A stretch of 64,000 nt of DNA from Sordaria brevicollis (Eukaryota; Ascomycota; Sordariomycetes; Sordariales; Sordariaceae). The stretch is from contig JAUTDP010000001.1 of NCBI GenBank assembly GCA_033439795.1, positions 496,001-560,000 of the forward strand, in the 5' to 3' direction. A model generated the notes under the pieces. That model was not told the origin of the DNA. It searched no databases and saw only the letters and a list, made by a program, of their open reading frames with translations. Positions 12,560 through 25,262 of this stretch are shown here, piece by piece; the stretch's first letter is position 1; every line of letters starts with the position of its first letter. The position numbers and the translations under genes were made by a program.

Positions 12560-13160
12560 TTTTATTTAAAAATATATTTAATATAATTTAAACGGTATTA
12601 TTAAAGGTATACTATAATATAGGCAATATATTCGTTTAAGGTTTTTCTAAAGTTATATAGTATATATAAATAGCGAATTCGACCGTTTAATTAGTATTCT
12701 CCGATTAGTTATTTATTTAAAGATAATATATAGTATTAAAAAGAAGTTTAATACGGTATTTATTAAAAATAGCTTTTTATAGGGCGGATACGAATTTGGC
12801 GTCTTTATTATTAATAATTATTTAGGGAAATCTTTAATTGTAAATTATTTAAATACGTGTAAATATAATTATTTATTTAATAGCAGTATATAATTTGTAC
12901 CCCGTTATTAATAATTTTTTCTTATTGAATTTATAAATTTACGTAGCGAATTAGTTAAATTTGTTAAATCCTAGTAACGATTAAAATATACCCTTAGCGT
13001 TAATTAGCGGTATATTAGTAATAAAATTTATTATAATTGTATAATATAATTGCGGGGAGGATTGGATCGGTTATAATTCGCTAAGGGTTGGGTTTTTATC
13101 GGTTTAATATTATTTATAAATTGGGTAGAATTGTACGTAAATTTATACTTTTTATATTTT
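12560..13160 (-). pseudogene. Integrase core of element A
   Basis: On the minus strand, YTIIINFITNIPL near 13,030 aligns with the first catalytic aspartate region of Gypsy integrases (usually I D F ... LP), with D read as N after mutation. PQIIINNKDAKF near 12,800 aligns with the second (II SDRD..F). A zinc-binding or linker region should lie just upstream. The order relative to RT and the chromodomain is that of Ty3/Gypsy. Broken by several TAA/TAG. Confidence 0.75.
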
Positions 13161-14189
13161 TTTATTAAAGTAGACGTTATTGAATTTAATTATTATACAA
13201 TTTATATTAAAGTATTAATTATTATTATAAATTAATTCTAGGAGATTTTAAACGTACAAGCGGGGAATATAGAATTAACGTTTATTATTAAAATTAATAT
13301 AATATAATAATCCTTCTTCGATATTAAATAAGCCTACGGGTAATTAAAACTTTTTATTATTTTTACAATTTTGAATTAATCGTTCCTTCTTTTTTTTAAT
13401 AATTATAATTATAATCCGTTTAAATTTAAGATCGCCCTTATACTTTATAATGAATTTAGTTTTGAATTTTTACGAAATAACGGGTTTAATATTTATAGTA
13501 TTTATAAAAACGGTCTTTATTTAATTAGTTTATACGTCTTTAAATTAATTAATATTTTTGCGATCTATATATTTATTTAATTTTATTAGGAATTTCGATA
13601 GGGCGTTGGGTATAATATTTAGTAGGCCCAAAATATAAAATATTTTTAATTAGAATTATAATACCTAATTTATAGCGTTTATAAATTTGGGGTTTATTTT
13701 ATTAAAATTTATAATATTAAGGGATATATAGGTTAGGATATTTTCGGTTAGAGAGTAGTCGGTAAGGATATTAATTAGTTTAACGTTAGATTACGTTATT
13801 TTTTTCTATTTTTTGAATATTTAAATAATTATAGCGATTTTAATTTTTATCGATTTATACCGTTTTTTAATTAGCGTAGTCTTTTTAGAAATATATACAA
13901 TAAGTTGAATTATATTAATAGGAATATCCTTATTAGGGATTTTTATACCGTTTTATTTATATATTAAATAAAAAATTATTTTTACGAAGTTTTATAAATA
14001 TATATTTATTTTAAATTATAGCGGTTAATTTCGTTAGTAATAATAGGTTTTTATTTATTTATAGAATCCTTCTTATAAACTTTCGAAAATTTTGATTTTA
14101 TTTATAGTAGGTTTGAATTTTATACGCATTACGTAGGTTTTGTAGGCGTTCTTTAAAACGTTTATTGGGAGTTTATTATTAATTTTCCC

Positions 14190-14890
14190 GGTTCGGAATA
14201 ATTTAGTTTTCTTTTTTTTAAATAGAGAGTTACGGATATAGAATTAGGGTATTAATTAAAATAATTAATTTATTATATTTAAGTAAGTTTTTAAAGCCTT
14301 TAATATATTAGGGAATTTAATTTTATAGAACGTTTCGATGCGATTTTCCGTTTATATAATGCCCTTATTATCGATTATATACTTTAGGAGTTTAATTAAA
14401 GGGTATTTTACGAATAATTTATTAATACCGATATAAATATAATATTCGTCGATAATTTAAAGTACAATTTAGAGATACTTTATATATTTTTTAGCTATTT
14501 TATTGAATATAATAATATTATTAATATAGGCGCGGACGAATTACCGGTATTCGAAGAAGCGTTTATTTATAAATCTTTAAACGAAGGTAGGGGCGTTCTT
14601 AAATTTTATTAATATTATATTCAATTACTTTAAACCTTTAGGGTTAATAATTATTATACGGTCTTTATATTTAAAATATACGGGTAATTAATAAAAGAAG
14701 TTAGATACGTCGAAAATAAAGAAAATTATATAGCCCGCTATATTATTTATAATATCCTACTAATTAAGTAGAGGATAAACGTCGGGGATAGCAATTTTAT
14801 TAAGGGGTTTGAAGTTTAATATTATTCTTCCTTTTTCCTTTGAATTTCCTTTCTTCTATATAATAAAAATTGGGTAAATTAGCGGCGCTA
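14190..14890 (-). pseudogene. Reverse transcriptase of element A
   Basis: Minus-strand motifs in order: PIFII.KKG near 14,860 (fingers), NFKPLNKIAIPDVYP, FDVSNFFYQLPV (first catalytic Asp region), then AYINNIIIF near 14,520 in the place of the YxDD box with both Asp positions read as Asn, and KLL.YIVDNKGI further downstream. This is a fungal Ty3/Gypsy RT pattern. Loss of the catalytic aspartates is exactly what G-to-A changes give. Confidence 0.85.
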
Positions 14891-14899
14891 GTTAGTTTA

Positions 14900-17800
14900 T
14901 AAAGTTTATTCGACTTTAAGCATAAAGACGATTATAGGTTTTATTTAAAAAAGTGCGGTCTTTAAAGTTAAGAGGGTATATACGGATTATACGTCGTTAA
15001 TTTTATTAGCTTTTTACGAAATTAATATATATTTTATCTTTTTTAATTATAAATATAATATTATAATCCTTGAAAACGTCGAATTTATTTATAATATTAA
15101 TAAGCTTTTAAACGAAGGTTTCGTCTTTATAATAGATATTGATTTTAATTTTCGATTTCGTTTTAGGTATATTATTAGGCTTATTTAACCCTTATAATAG
15201 TAGTTTGAATTTTTCCATTATAAATTCTTATAGCGTAAATTTTTCTATTATAAATTTTTACGCTAGTTCGCCCTCTTTTATATATATAGCGAATTGCCGA
15301 GCTTTTTCGTTAAAGAATATAATATATTACGTAGGCGTAAAATTTATTTCGATTATTAATATTAAATATTCGAAGTCGTTAGAATTAATTATTATAGTAA
15401 CTTTATCCCTTATATAATTATAAATATAATTTAAGGTCTTTTTAGCCTTAATAACGATTAGTTAATTTATATAATTAATAATTATAATAACCTTAGGAAT
15501 TTTGGCGGTAATTATATAATTAAAGATAATTCTATAATTTGAGTAGAAATAATACGCCTTAGGGTCTACGTAACGAAGATTGGAGGGTAAATTGAAATAT
15601 TATACTAGGATATTTACTTTTAAATAAATTGGGATTATTAATTTAAATTTAATAATAACTTTATAGAAAGTAGGTTGAAGCGATATTTTAATAAAAAAAA
15701 TATCGGCGTTTTAAAATTGGGTTAAACGTTCGCTTTATATTTTATAATATATACGTCCTTTAGCCTTTATATTATATAAGGAGCGAAATTAGATTTTTTT
15801 ATTATAAAAGTTAATGCGGGCTTTATAATTTATAAGAAATTTCATTCCTAATAATAATTTTAAAGCTAAATTAAGGATAATATTAATATAAATTTGAAAA
15901 TAGTTAATAATAGGGGTGCTTTTTATTCGTTTGGTTATATAAAAGTCGAATTCGATTTATTAAGAAATTTTCTACGAGTTTAAAATTTTAAATATTTTAT
16001 AATTGTTAATATTATATTAGCGTGGATTTTTAGTAAATTATTCGATAAATTCCCGGTTAATTAGGATATTAAAAGTATTCGAATTTAAATAAATTTTTAT
16101 ATTAATATTATTTAGATTACGTTTAATTAGGATTTATAGATAGGTTATTTTACGTAGGATTGTGGTTAATTTTTATACGAAGGTAATATTAGTTTCTATT
16201 ATTTAGTTATTTTAGAAGGTTAAATTAGCGGTAGTGGCCTCGTCTTCTATTTCGGATTCGCTTTATATTTATTTATTATTTAGGTTATTAATAACGAATT
16301 AATAAAAGGCGTTATTAACGTTTAGGGTATTAATAATATTAGTATTTACCTATATTATTTTGGAACGCCGCTATAGTACGATTTCCGTTTTTATATTTAT
16401 ATTTAAATCCCTATTTTTAATTAGGGATTTATAGTATAATACCTAATTTGTAAATTCTTATTCGTCCTTAGATTTAGTGCCGTAAAAGGTTTAGGTTTCT
16501 TCGGAATTTTCCTTTTCGTTTATAATTATATAATTTAATTCATTTATTTCTCGGATTTTATTATTAATATTAGAATCGTTTATATTAACGTAGAAATAGC
16601 TTTGGAAATACTTATTACTATTTTTATTTTGGATTTTTTTGCGGAAATATTTATAGCGTTGGAATTATTTATTTCGGTCTTAATTATAGTTAGATAATGG
16701 TTATTAATTTTAATTTTAATTGCGAAAGCCGCTTTATATTTTATTACGCTCTTTTTGGAATCCATTATTACGTTCCTTTTAAAATCCTTTACCCTTATTA
16801 AAGTTCTTTTTTCCGTGAGTTATAGGACTTCCTTTACGGTTTTTCTTTTTTTATATTGTAGTTTCAATTTCCTTTAAAGCGTTATTTTTTACGCCTTTTT
16901 TTACGAAATGGGCGTGGGATTAAGATCGGTTTTTAAATAAATTAAAGTAAATAAGGATTTTCTCGTTGAAGAAATATAGGTAGTTTTTTCGGGTATTGTA
17001 AATTGTCGGGGCGGCGACGTTTATTTAGAATTTATAATAAATTATATTTTAGAAATGAATAAATAATTATAAATCGTTTTAATCGTTAATATTACGAGCG
17101 TAATAAAATATTTATATAGTAAATAAATAGATAGAGCGTTCCTTTTTATTACGATCCTTAGTAAACCGGTTATTAGATAATTAAACGAACGATTCGTAAT
17201 ATTTAATATTAAATTATTCTACGATTTTATTAAAGAACTTAGTAATTATAGCGGTAATATCTATTTTATCTTTATTAAATAACTATTCGGTTTATTAATT
17301 AAATATGGCTCTTTTAAATATATTAGGGGTTTATTCGAATTATTGTTTATAATAAATAGGGTTTATCGAAAATAAGCGGCGAATATTTTCGGTTTATAAT
17401 TAAGGATTAGAGAAATAACGAATTTTATTAATGAAGAAATTTTGTAATTCTTTAATAATAGCGAATTCGGTATTAGGTTAAAATAGGCTAAAATCGATAG
17501 GTTTTTAATTATTATTATTATTAAAGTAATACGGGATAATATTAGATTTAGGACCGTTGGGTAGTAATTTATTTAGGGGATTTTTTAATAGACCGCTACT
17601 TCTTCCGCTTTTGCCTCTTAGGGAGTTAAGTAATTTTAGAAGTTTTCTAGGAAATAATATACCCCTTCTATCCCCTTTTATACCGGGTTTAATAATAATA
17701 GGCGATATATTCGTAAAAATAATATTATTAAAGAGTATAAATAAATAAAGTTATTTAATATTAATAGGGGTAGTTTTTATAGGAGTAGGATTAATAATTA

Positions 17801-19090
17801 CCTAATTAATAGTAATAGGTTCGGTAAGGTTTATATTAATAATTTTTCGAAGAAGGCTATTAAATAAAGGGTCGTTGCGGATAAGTAAGTTATATAACGA
17901 CGTAATCGATATAAATTTTTTTATAGAAGTATTAAAGTTAATTTTTTTAGTATTAGGTATAAAAATATCCGAATTTAGTTTACGTATAATTATATATATC
18001 CTTTCGTCTTAATTGAGTTATTTAATAATTAGTTTATAATAATACGAGTATATTTTATTAGAAATTGGCGTACTAAATTCGATAATTTTTAAAATTAAAG
18101 AAGATAGTGATTTACGAGTTTTGGGCGTTTGTTAGAGGTAGTAGATAGAGGTTAATTTTTTTATTAGGGTTGCCCTTTTTAATTTAATATTGTAATCCTT
18201 TTTTTATATAAGTAATAATAGTTTTTTAAATGGGTTTAGGAAAATTAGTACCGGGATAGTAATTAGCCGAATATTTAAAATAAGTAGTAATGAATTTTAA
18301 TTAATCGATATACTTAGAATATTTAGGATGCGAAAGATTATTTAATATTAATTATTTAGGCCGGTTATTAATATTTAATATTAATAGTAGTAAAGTAGTA
18401 ATATTATTATTATATTTCTTACCTCCTTTAATTTAATAATATATATTAGTATAAAATTAAGCGTTAATTATAAGGGTATTATTAATATATTATTAAGCGA
18501 TTGGTTATTAGGGTCGTATTTAAATTGAAATTATAGCTTAGCGTAATAATAGGATTCCGGGGCCTATTTTATAGGGAAATAAACGAGGGAGTCGTTCTTT
18601 TCGTATTAAAGTAAAGTTCGATTATTTTTTAGGGTTTTTTCGTATTTTATATTTTTAAATTTATTATATTCAACCTTTATTTCCGCGAATATTTTATAAA
18701 TACTTTTAAATATTTCCTCTTTAATAAATTTATTATAATATTATAAAGTTATTTAAATATTTATTTTCGCGGTTTAAAGTAAAAAGGCTTTTTATTTACC
18801 GGTTATAGGGGAAATTAAATATTTTATAATCGTTTATAGGTATTTAGTACTATCCGAATTAAATTCGATATTAATTATAATTTTAAAGGTATAAACGTTT
18901 ATATCGTTAAATTCGGTAAATACGGGCGGATTGCGTATAAAAATTCAATAGGCTTTTTTCGCCCTTTTTAATTATTCTATAAATTAGAAAATTTAAACGG
19001 TTTAGAGTAGAAGTATAATAGAATTGGCTTAATTACGCCGCCGGGTACGAAAAGATAAAAGGTATAAAATAATAATAAAAATAATTTGAA
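14900..19090 (-). pseudogene. Gag and 5' pol region of element A (degraded)
   Basis: Between the reverse transcriptase and the right LTR lie about 4.2 kb in which gag, protease and leader must sit for a minus-strand element. By eye I could not identify a CCHC knuckle or a protease motif with confidence. Uninterrupted stretches of 60-90 codons on either strand here are most simply chance openings in A+T-rich DNA. Confidence 0.45.
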
Positions 19091-19110
19091 GTTTCGATTT
19101 TAAATTATTA
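19091..19110 (-). other. Primer binding site of element A
   Basis: On the plus strand gtttcgattttaaattatta resembles a tRNA 3' end (T-loop TTCGATT followed by an acceptor strand and CCA, here mutated to TTA). It lies 8 nt inside the right LTR, which is the 5' LTR of the minus-strand element. This supports the orientation deduced from pol. The tRNA identity cannot be read because of RIP. Confidence 0.5.
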
Positions 19111-19118
19111 ATATTATT

Positions 19119-19511
19119 TATTACGAAAATAATAATTATACTATTTATACCTTTTATTGGAATCGATTTAATCGAAGTCGACCGAATCGAGTTCGATAAT
19201 ATTGGAGTCGGCTTGGCCGAATTCGATTTTATCGAATTCGATGGGAAAGTCTACGTTGAAATCGATATTATCGGTCTTAATATAGTTAGTATCGAGTTTA
19301 ATAGTATTGAATTTAGTAATTACAATTTAGGATTTATATTAATAAATAATTATTAAGTAAGAACTTTTAGTTGTATATAAATAATTAATTGACTTCCTCT
19401 TTAAAGGGATAAGGTAGACTATTTATATTTAATGTTATATTTGGACTTGGAGGTCGGGCCGAGCCCGATTACTAAGACTAAGTATGCATTAACCTATATT
19501 GACGCGTAATA
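19119..19511. repeat. Right LTR of Gypsy element A (393 bp; 5' LTR of the minus-strand element)
   Basis: The same length and termini as the LTR at 8368-8760. It keeps some C/G positions that the left copy lost (for example gagcccgattac near 19,460) while losing others. The GTATT target duplication follows at 19512-19516. Confidence 0.9.
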
Positions 19512-19516
19512 GTATT

Positions 19517-19880
19517 ATCGCAAATTTAAATAATATAACCGGATTTAAATATAGATTTTATCGAAGGAATTCTAAATAAAAATAGATTTTTCGGATCCTA
19601 ATTCTAATATAAAATCTTTATTAAATAATATATTATATTCGGTTTATAATTCGTCGGTTTATTATTTATCGGGCTCAATTTATATTATATACGATAATAT
19701 AACGTATAAATTTTAAATTTATAACGTTCGGATAAAGGAAAAAAGAATTAAAATTAATTCGTCGATTTAAATTAATTAATAGGATATAAGTATATTAAAA
19801 ATATTAGGAAATAATAGCGGAAAAAATAAGATTAATAAAAATATTATAATAATTATCGATTATATATATTAAATATATTA
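19517..19880. other. RIP-mutated DNA between element A and the unmutated pocket
   Basis: About 360 bp of A+T-rich DNA with RIP composition. No coding or repeat structure recognised. It is presumably the continuation of the older repeat interrupted by element A. Confidence 0.4.
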
Positions 19881-20180
19881 GAGATTTTGGGGAAATATTT
19901 TTACAAATTAGACCCTTTTATTCAAGTTATGCTCAAACCGTAGTAAGTTGCGTAATTTAGAACCTACGGGTCCAAAAATGGTATAATATTTGATTGGTGG
20001 GGGGGTGTATATCCCCATTTAGACCCGTAAAGTTCCAGCCGCAGCGTACGGAGGTTTAAGAGAATAAGACTAAGCTCGAACTAGAGAGTGGGATACGCGG
20101 CAACTAGATGTCGATGGTAGGGGAAGGTGACGAAGGAAATAATCCAGGCAAATACTTGCTAACTGTGTATTTCAACTTCA
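19881..20180. other. Low-RIP pocket (probable single-copy remnant)
   Basis: Composition abruptly becomes near-normal (CA, TG, GC-rich words, a G-run near 20,005) for about 300 bp, ending at the left terminal inverted repeat of the composite island. RIP affects duplicated DNA, so this is best read as a fragment of original single-copy sequence left between two repeat insertions. There is a short acgggtc...gacccgt inverted pair around 19,968-20,030. No gene seen. Confidence 0.6.
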
Positions 20181-20181
20181 G
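20179..20181. repeat. Possible 3-bp target duplication (CAG), left
   Basis: CAG precedes the left inverted repeat here and CAG follows the right inverted repeat at 48257-48259. A TA duplication two to three bases further in is equally possible, because the TIR ends are symmetrical there. Confidence 0.4.
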
Positions 20182-20217
20182 GGTAGTGTTTGTTTCCTCA
20201 CGATCTAGCGTAAATAC
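20182..20217 (+). repeat. Left terminal inverted repeat of the 28-kb composite
   Basis: The segment starting ggtagtgtttgtttcc matches the reverse complement of 48221-48256 over the whole length, with three mismatches, all transitions (two C/T and one A/G). It marks the left edge of the island against unmutated DNA. Confidence 0.8.
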
Positions 20218-20620
20218 AACCTAGCGTAAACTATTTACGAAAAAAGCTCGGGCCATATTATTCATACGGCGTATCCCTATCTATACCCCCCTTTACGCCT
20301 ACATTTTACGAAAGAATCGTTTATTCTATATATATATTTATAGAATAATATATTATTTATATCTATTACTACTTCCTAATATTTATATTACCTTATAACG
20401 TTCCGGTATATTGCCGTTTATTATTTATGTCTATCGTAATTTCCTAGAATTTATACTATTTCTTAATATTTATATTGCCCTATATTAATAGAAGGAAATT
20501 TATATTTATAACGACGGTATAGTATAATTATCGATAGCGTTAATAAACTATAAGAAATTTAAGTTGTATATATAAATAATATTAGATTAATTAATAAAGT
20601 TAATTATTTATTTCCCTTTC

Positions 20621-22600
20621 TTGTATTATATTTTACTTTCTTTACTTACTTATTTATTACTTTTATTATTAATTATTACCTTTTATTTATATTTAATTAT
20701 ATTTCTTAAGTGTAAAATTATTTTTAATTCCCTTAGTAGTTTTATAGTTTTTAAATTTAAGCGTCTACGCGAGAAAAATACCCTTAAGGCTTTTAAAATA
20801 ATTAATATAACCCTTCCTACCCCTTTAAATATTAATAATAAAGTTTAATATATTAAGAAAATAATAGAAAGGTATAAAAATAATATATTTAATTTAGGTA
20901 ATAAAAGTAATAATTATAAAAGCGAAGGGACTATAGAAGTAAAATCTATAAAGAAAAGAAAAATTTAGAAAGGAAAAGTTTAAAAGGGAAAGGTTTAGAA
21001 GGGTAAGGTTTAAAAGGGAGAGTTTAAAAAAGTTTAGGATATTAATAACGAAGAAGAAGAATTTAATAAAGACGAAGAAATTAAAAAGGAAGAAGAATTT
21101 AATAAGGACGAAGAATTTAATAAGGATAAGGAAATTAAGGATAAAGAAATTAAAAATAAAGAAATTAATAGTAAGGTCCCTATTTAGAAGGAGGTCCCTA
21201 TTAAAAAAGAGGTCTTTATTAAAAAGGAAATCCTTATTAAAAAAGAGGTCCCTATTTAATATAAATCTAATTAAATTTTTAATAATTTTTATAAGAAATA
21301 ACTTATTAATTTTAATAAGGAGATATTTAATAATTTTAATAGGGAAAACGAAGATAAAGACGAAGATAGTAATTTTCCGTTAATTATAAAGGAGTTGGAG
21401 GAAGTAGCGAACGATTTAAACGCTATTATAAAAGCGTTTACTAAAACGAAGAAGGCGATTAAATTAACGAAGGTTATTAAAATAAAAGCTATTAAAATGA
21501 AGGAAGTTATTAAATCGACGAAGGTTATTAAATCGAAGGAGGTTAATTTTAAAAATAAATCTAAGAACGTTCTTTATAAAATTAAATTATATATATTTAA
21601 ATTATTTTTTAATTAAAGCGACAATTTAAATAATAATACTTATATACCCGTTATTTATAAAGAAATATTCGTAAACTTATAAAAGGTTTATAATAAAGAG
21701 GTTTTTAAAAAATACAACTTCGTTAATTATTAAAAAGTTAATAAAATAATCGTAAATATTAAATAGATTTTTAAATATTAAGAATCTCTAAATAAATATT
21801 CGGGTATAGGGTATAACGAATAAATTAAAATATACGAATTCGACGATTAGAAACCGGCTATCGCGGTTAATCCCCTTTTTTTATTCTTATAGGGTATTAT
21901 AATTAACCTTTAAATTTAGTAAAATAAAAATTAAGTTTAATTTAAAAATAAGCCGCTATTATTTTATAACCTTTACGTACGGCTTTAATTTATTATTATT
22001 AACGTAATAAATTAGAATATTATTAATATTATTAATACCTTTATTACTTTAATTAAAACGCTTTAAAAAAAATCAACGACGAAGACGCCCCGTATAAAAG
22101 TTATTAATATTATAAATCGTATAACGTAAAATATAAAAACGAATAACGAATTTACCCTCGAAATGATATAAGCGAAGATTAATTTATATAATTAATTAAA
22201 TACTATATTAAAATAATATATAGCGGTAATAACGGCGGTAAAAGTAATAAAAGTAATAAAGGTAAAATCGGATTCGTTAAATAATTTTTAATTATTTTCC
22301 CCTCGTAAGGATATTCGTCCCGAAGAATATTATATATAGAAAATTATAAAGATTTTCACTAATAAATATAATATTTAAAACTTACTAAATTTAATTATAA
22401 AATTCGTTAAATAGTAAGAGCGCGCGTTTAAAACTAGGTCCTTTGTATTAATATTTAAATTTATATGTAATATATTTATTATTTAAGAAAACGAAGATTT
22501 TAAAGAAATTTTTTTATAACGTAAAGAAAAAAAGGAGGAGGAGGAGTATATCCGGGTTTATTATAATAGAAGGGAGTAAGAATAATAATAGAAATTTAAC
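20621..22600 (+). pseudogene. Lys/Glu-rich ORF relic at the left of the outer element
   Basis: A plus-strand frame opens at 20,621 with a hydrophobic N-terminal stretch and runs, with TAA/TAG interruptions, into a strongly charged region (20,930-21,250). Short units recur there: K-G-K-V, then E-E-F-N-K-D, then K-K-E-V-P-I. A second repetitive stretch (K-V-I-K) follows at 21,430-21,560. It looks like a disordered, nuclear-type protein region rather than an enzyme. The MULE insertion at 22,612 lies near its end. No family recognised. Confidence 0.4.
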
Positions 22601-22611
22601 GAATTAATTAT

Positions 22612-22619
22612 TAAATATT
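22612..22619. repeat. 8-bp target-site duplication of the MULE, left
   Basis: TAAATATT lies directly before the left TIR and is repeated exactly at 39671-39678 directly after the right TIR. MULEs typically make 8-11 bp duplications. Confidence 0.85.
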
Positions 22620-22668
22620 GAGGTGGCCTATTTGCACCGTAGGAAAGGTCTTAGCCGACCGTAGCCCA
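22620..22668 (+). repeat. Left TIR of the MULE (49 bp)
   Basis: The segment beginning gaggtggcctatttgcaccg matches the reverse complement of 39622-39670 over 49 bp with a single C/T mismatch. It is barely affected by RIP. Confidence 0.92.
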
Positions 22669-23299
22669 TTTTTTCCCCCATATATAACCCCAACCCTAGC
22701 CGTCGCCCAATATCCTACATCGCTCTAAGTCGTACCGCGCCCGCTAAGCTCCCAAATTATAGCCCATTACACGTTTAGACCCGCGCACTGGCTACCCCGC
22801 CTAATCTTAGCGCCCAATCTATAATTTATCTAAATTCTAATGCCTTATTGTATTACTTCCTTTACTAAACTATTACTATATTTATTACCACCCTTATTAA
22901 TCCCCTATATTGCGCATTATTAAATATTATTATTAAAATAACGGCGCTAATATTTATCGACGGTAAATAACTATCTATTATTTTTTTTAATATATTTATT
23001 AATTAATTGTAATATAGATAACGAATATAGCGTCTTAATAGCCGTCGATTAATTATAACCGTAGCGCGCCCGCTAATATACCCGATAATTTTATCGACCT
23101 GCAATTATTCTCTACCTTAATCGAACCTAATTTAGTAAATAATACCCTAATTATAATCGAGCCTACTTTAATATAATTTATAGATCTTTATAATATTAAT
23201 AAAAGCGATATTAATAGTGATTTAAATATTAATAATATAGAAAATCCTAACGATAATAATAACGATAACGATAATAATGAAAAAGAGGAAGAATATATT

Positions 23300-25262
23300 T
23301 TTAATACCAATAATCGAAATCCCCTACCTTATATACTGGCTATTCTTACGTTAAAATAAGAAAAGTTCGAAAATTACAAATCTATTATCGAACGTTAAGC
23401 TATATTATTTAATTATAATATTAGAATACGTCGGTTTAATAATTATATTAAAGGATTTAGCGCTATTAAAGTCGATTTTATATATTTATATAGTACGCCC
23501 TATAAAGGAGAATAATATTTTCGAAATATTTTAATAAAGAAGAGAGGTTACCTATAGAGTAGGTATATTAAAGCGTTAAAGAATAATAACCGATAATAAA
23601 TATTCGAATTAAAAGATGGAAATTATAATTACCCTTCCGAAAAGAGATTAATCGTTTATAACGTTTTTAAATAAAAATATAAAGATTTTATTAAAGGTTA
23701 TTTTAAATGTTCCGCTATTATTAATCGAAAATTCGCTAAAAATATCCGCGAAAAATTCCCTAGTTTAATTTTTACTAAAAAATAGTTAAAAAACGTATAT
23801 TATATAATTAAAAAATAATTTATAATTGGTTATAACCTATTTTAAGCAATTATAAAAGATTTTTACGAGGGTAATTTCTATTATATTATTAAATGGGTAG
23901 ATAATAAGTAAATAAAACCGTATAGTCTATTTTAGATTTATCCTTAATATAAAGAGTAGTAGAAATTTAATTCTATTATACAAATATACGATAATACGTA
24001 TAAAACCAATAATAAAAACCTCTACTTCTTTTAAATTATTAGTAAGAATACTTTTAATTATATATTTAATTACGCTTTTAAATTTATTAATATAAAGACT
24101 CGTAAGGGTTTTAATTGGTTAATAGCGTAAATTAATATTCGTCGCTAATAAATTAGCGCCGCCAAACCGTCTATTACCGTTATAAATTTCGATATTAATA
24201 TACGGGGCGCTATTAAAGAGGTATACTTAAAGGCTAAATCCCAACTTTATATTTTTTATATTAATAAAAATTTTATTAAAAAGGTTAAGAAAAAATAGGA
24301 TAAACGCGCCGCCGCTATAATTACCCGAATTATTACCGCCCGTTTAATAATATAAAATATTAAAAACAATCGGAATATACTGAATAATAATAACAATAAT
24401 CAATTCTACGACGATAAGGAAGATAAGGGCATTAATTATATAATTATAAAACGCTTTAATAAAATAGTAAATAATAATATTTAAATTAACCTACCCCTAA
24501 TCGATATAAAATATTTATAATAAAGTTTTTATAATCTTTAGGTATATATTATTTATATTACTACGGTTGAAGATTTTCGCACCGCTTACGAGAAGCTTAT
24601 TAACTTCTTTTCCTAGTAAATAAAAATTCTTTATTATATCGAAAATACCCTAATACCTATAAAAAAGGATTGGGCTTCCTATTATACCAATTAGAGGTTT
24701 AATTTTAATATTAAAACGACGTCGTTTATCGAATTTATTAATAAATACCTTAAGAGTTTCGTTATTATTAATAACCAATTTCCCTTCCTATATTTATATA
24801 TATTACTCCCTATAGTAAACGCTATATATTAATTATATTTACTATATAAGTAATAGTTTTATTAATTAAGTTATTGCCCAGTCTTTCGAAATAATCGACT
24901 CTATAAAGACTACGATAACCGAATCGCTATAAGAGCAAAGAGTACGATTTAAACGTAATTATATAGGTAGAAAGTAGCTAAGTATTATTCCTTATAATAT
25001 TTATTAGAAAGTTTTACAATTAATCCATTAGCAATATCGTATTACTTTAGGAATTATACCGAATAACTATAACCCTACTCCCGATAAATTACCGCCATAT
25101 ATACACTTATTCAATCGGCAATTTGGCATACCTTATTCATACGAATTACTAAAGTGAATACTTAACCGTACTACTCCCATATAGTTAACGAAGGATAATT
25201 TTCATCTATATTAATAGCTTTAGAGGAGCCTTCTAGAGGAGGATATATAACTACGCTACTAA
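23300..25262 (+). pseudogene. MULE transposase relic, N-terminal and catalytic part
   Basis: Plus-strand reading gives D-N-T-Y-K-T-N-N at 23,990, then L-Y-F-F and a hydrophobic stretch, then KGFNWLIA. This is the pattern around the first catalytic aspartate of MULE transposases (D.TY.TN..N.PL.., G..W.L). Further on are a VINFDINI block (second Asp region) near 24,180 and WASYYTNQRFNF.IKTTSFIE near 24,670, which matches the conserved W...Y....F..G..TTS..E segment after the catalytic core. Several TAA/TAG interrupt it. The ORF is cut at 25,262 by the Gypsy insertion. Confidence 0.85.
25258..25262. repeat. Target-site duplication of Gypsy element B, left
   Basis: ACTAA precedes the left LTR and recurs at 38660-38664. 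The last base of the LTR and the first of the duplication overlap as A, so the duplication is 4 (CTAA) or 5 bp. Confidence 0.65.

Larger units (their letters stand above)
8368..19511 (-). mobile_element. Ty3/Gypsy chromovirus relic 'element A' (11.1 kb)
   Basis: The element has two 393-bp LTRs flanked by a 5-bp target duplication. On the minus strand it shows, in order, a gag-side region, reverse transcriptase (about 14.9-14.2 kb), integrase core (about 13.1-12.6 kb), a chromodomain (about 12.1-11.9 kb), then an additional long ORF (about 11.0-8.9 kb). At 11.1 kb it is longer than typical 5-7 kb chromoviruses, chiefly because of the extra ORF. Every coding region carries in-frame TAA/TAG, so the copy is dead. 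The intact target duplication shows the whole unit inserted once into older repeat DNA. Confidence 0.9.
1..19880. other. RIP-mutated A+T-rich repeat block (left part)
   Basis: Almost all of this stretch is made of A and T with TpA everywhere, very few CpA/TpG, but CpG still present. Reading frames are broken mainly by TAA and TAG, as expected when CAA/CAG codons are mutated. Established knowledge: in Neurospora and relatives, RIP mutates C to T (both strands) in duplicated DNA before meiosis, and such regions are normally H3K9-methylated, cytosine-methylated heterochromatin. The mutated composition, the LTR pairs and the internal retrotransposon motifs make transposon origin secure. Chromatin state is inferred. 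Confidence 0.9.

Noticed and set aside
16580..17748. 60-odd-codon open frames on both strands inside element A
   Set aside because: Chance gaps between stops in A+T-rich RIP DNA within the gag/pol region of a minus-strand element; plus-strand ones are antisense.
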